Assembly (NCBI GenBank): GCA_025449115.1
Contig: JAHLKC010000237.1
Span: 1-34,308 of the forward strand
Length of the DNA stretch: 34,308 nt
Source of the DNA: Chytridium lagenaria
Taxonomy: Eukaryota > Chytridiomycota > Chytridiomycetes > Chytridiales > Chytridiaceae
Reading direction: 5' to 3'
The translations under genes and the position numbers were made by a program. Below are positions 32,886-34,308 of this stretch, piece by piece; within the stretch, counting starts at the first letter, position 1, and each line of letters opens with the position of its first letter. Below the pieces are notes generated by a model. The model was not told where the DNA came from. It worked only from the letters and a program-made list of their open reading frames with translations, and made no database searches.

Positions 32886-32927
32886 AAAAATAGGACTATT
32901 TAAAATAATATTTAAAATCCTATTTTT
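32886..32927. promoter_or_regulatory. Perfect 10-bp inverted repeat between SNU114 and guanine deaminase
   Basis: Arms AAAAATAGGA (32886-32895) and TCCTATTTTT (32918-32927) flank a 22-nt AT-only centre bar one C, which holds a direct repeat of ATTTAAAAT. It begins 51 nt after the SNU114 stop and ends 73 nt before the guanine deaminase ATG. It could mark 3'-end formation, act as a TATA-like promoter element, or be an operator; this is inference. Confidence 0.45.
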
Positions 32928-32999
32928 TGTTGTCGTTCTGGTTCTTTGTATGGCGCGCACCCGCCGTCTACTCTTGCCATACATACCCCAAATTCGGCC

Positions 33000-34308
33000 A
33001 TGTTCAACTCAATGCTTGAAGGCGTCAGCGGAGAAGGAGGCCAGGCCTTCATCGGACGGCTTATCAAAGCAAACAACGAACTAGTAGATGGGAAGGCCAG
33101 TCTTAGCATCATAGACAAAGCCTTAATAGTCATTGGAAAAGATGGCAATGTGATGTCCACTATAGAAGTTGCAAAAGACTTGTCTGCTGCTGATGTCTCC
33201 TCCCAGCTATCAGCAAGAGGCATCCACACCACTATACTTACGGATCACCAATGGATCATCCCTGGCTTCATCGATCTTCATTACCATGCTCCTCAACTCC
33301 CCATGGCTGGCACAAAGCTTGACGCGCCGCTGGAGGAATGGCTTCAAAAGGCCATCCCACTTGAAGCCAGATGCGCTGACTCTAGTGGATGGGCTAGCGC
33401 CGTCTTTGATAAAGTGGTTAAACAGACGCTTGAAAACGGAACCGTCTGTGCTGCTTACTATGCTAGCGTGCATGGACATGCTGCTTCAGCTTTGGCCGAA
33501 GCTTGTGTGAGAAGGGGGCAGAGAGCTTTTGTGGGGAAAGTGGCGATGGATAACCAGGCGGTTTGTGGATGTGAGGCGGGTGGAACGGTTGGAGAGTGCC
33601 TGTGCATGCAGGATGTGGAGCAAAATATTAAGGAGACGGAGCAGTTCTTTGGAGGACTCAAGAAGATGCCTGGGAATGAGAATAGGCTTGTTATTGGGAT
33701 TATCACACCTCGGTTTGTTCCATCCTGTTCTACGGAACTCCTCCAAAAACTTGGTGACCTCCGCCATCGACTCCTTGATGCCGGTGAACCTTTAGTTCCA
33801 ATTCAAACCCATGCTTTTGAATCCAAGTGGCAAGTTAGTTATGGTGAAACCCATCGTGGTGGCCGCGACCTCGAGATTCTCGGCAATCACGGCCTCGGCA
33901 TCATCACCGACCCCGACCTCGCACTCAAATCTCCTTTACTACTCGCCCACGTTGTACATCCCACCGTTGATGAAATCCGTAGAATGGCTGCAATACCTGG
34001 ATCCGTTGGAATCGCGCACTGTCCCATTTCGAACGCGTTTTTCGCGGATGGGATCATGCGGACAAGGGCTATGATGAAAGCTGGGTTGCTGTTGGGCTTG
34101 GAACGGATGTGGGTGGAGCATATAGTTCAAGTATATTAGATGCATGTCGACAGGCTGTAATCAGTTCACGCATTTTAAGGGATTTGGCCAGTGAAGGGTC
34201 TGAAGAAGCCACCCTTGCCCCTGTCGATCATGTGGATGCATTTTGGATGGCGACGGTTGGAGGTATAAAGTCTTTGGGAATGACTGGGTGTTTGGAACGT
34301 GGGAGTCA
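33000..34308 (+). CDS. GDA: Guanine deaminase (3' end beyond window)
   Basis: The enzyme hydrolyses guanine to xanthine and ammonia in purine salvage or catabolism, in the cytosol. The first in-frame ATG is at 33000. The amidohydrolase core begins with the metal-binding PGFIDLHYHAPQLPMAGTKL. Then come PLEEWLQKAIPLEARCADS, NGTVCAAYYASVHGHAASAL, RRGQRAFVGKVAMDN, ITPRFVPSCSTELLQKLG, IQTHAFES, LLAHVVHPT and GIAHCPISNAFFADG. A one-base loss in the G-run at 34094-34096 shifts the frame; the next frame continues with GLGTDVGGAYSSSILDACRQ, which completes the family's GLGTDVGG motif, and stays open to the window edge. A cysteine-rich segment (AVCGCEAGGTVGECLCM) replaces the usual sequence after the AMDN position. 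It lies 164 nt downstream of SNU114 on the same strand. No introns are seen in the visible part. Confidence 0.95.

Overview
This is a eukaryotic nuclear window. Conserved genes are split by short GT-AG introns (44-93 nt, two of 159 and 199 nt), start codons sit 50-120 nt downstream of TATA-like boxes, and the gene set is fungal-like. The mix of a spliceosomal Snu114, a decayed F-box/ankyrin gene of the HLDVVRFLH type, a secreted GH20 hexosaminidase and many Kazal inhibitors suggests an early-diverging, chytrid-like fungus. The taxon is inference; no rRNA or other direct marker is present.

Layout. 1-10.9 kb is gene-poor: a probable minus-strand first exon at 831-887 with a TATA box, microsatellites, and two weak exon candidates (1813-2010, 7270-7836). 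10.98-12.19 kb (minus) is a secreted protein with seven Kazal domains, five of them near-identical ~150-bp repeats. 13.12-14.54 kb (minus) is a flavin amine oxidase. 15.15-17.34 kb (minus) is a five-exon GH20 beta-N-acetylhexosaminidase. 18.0-18.45 kb holds a decayed Kazal gene. 19.12-20.78 kb (plus) is a secreted protein with a long Thr/Pro/acidic stalk and two C-terminal Kazal domains. 21.88-22.32 kb (plus) is a secreted protein with two four-cysteine Kazal-like repeats. 22.93-23.39 kb is a two-exon gene of unknown function. 24.16-24.61 and 25.54-25.98 kb (minus) are tandem paralogues of an unrecognised four-cysteine, glycosylation-site-rich protein with a hydrophobic C-terminus. 28.2-28.9 kb (minus) is an F-box/ankyrin pseudogene. 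29.06-32.84 kb (plus) is SNU114 in 12 exons. 33.0 kb to the right edge (plus) is guanine deaminase, cut by the window end.

Two themes stand out. First, a local family of secreted Kazal-type protease inhibitors occurs in three architectures plus a relic within ~11 kb, interleaved with two enzymes, one of them secreted. Its predicted P1 residues are small (Ala/Thr), which hints at elastase- or subtilisin-like targets. Second, nearly every recognisable gene carries 1-2 base indels, often in homopolymers, that break otherwise well conserved reading frames. Because essential genes are hit as well, assembly or sequencing error is the best explanation. Broken frames here should not be read as pseudogenes without checking reads; only the F-box/ankyrin locus and the 18-kb Kazal relic show additional decay.
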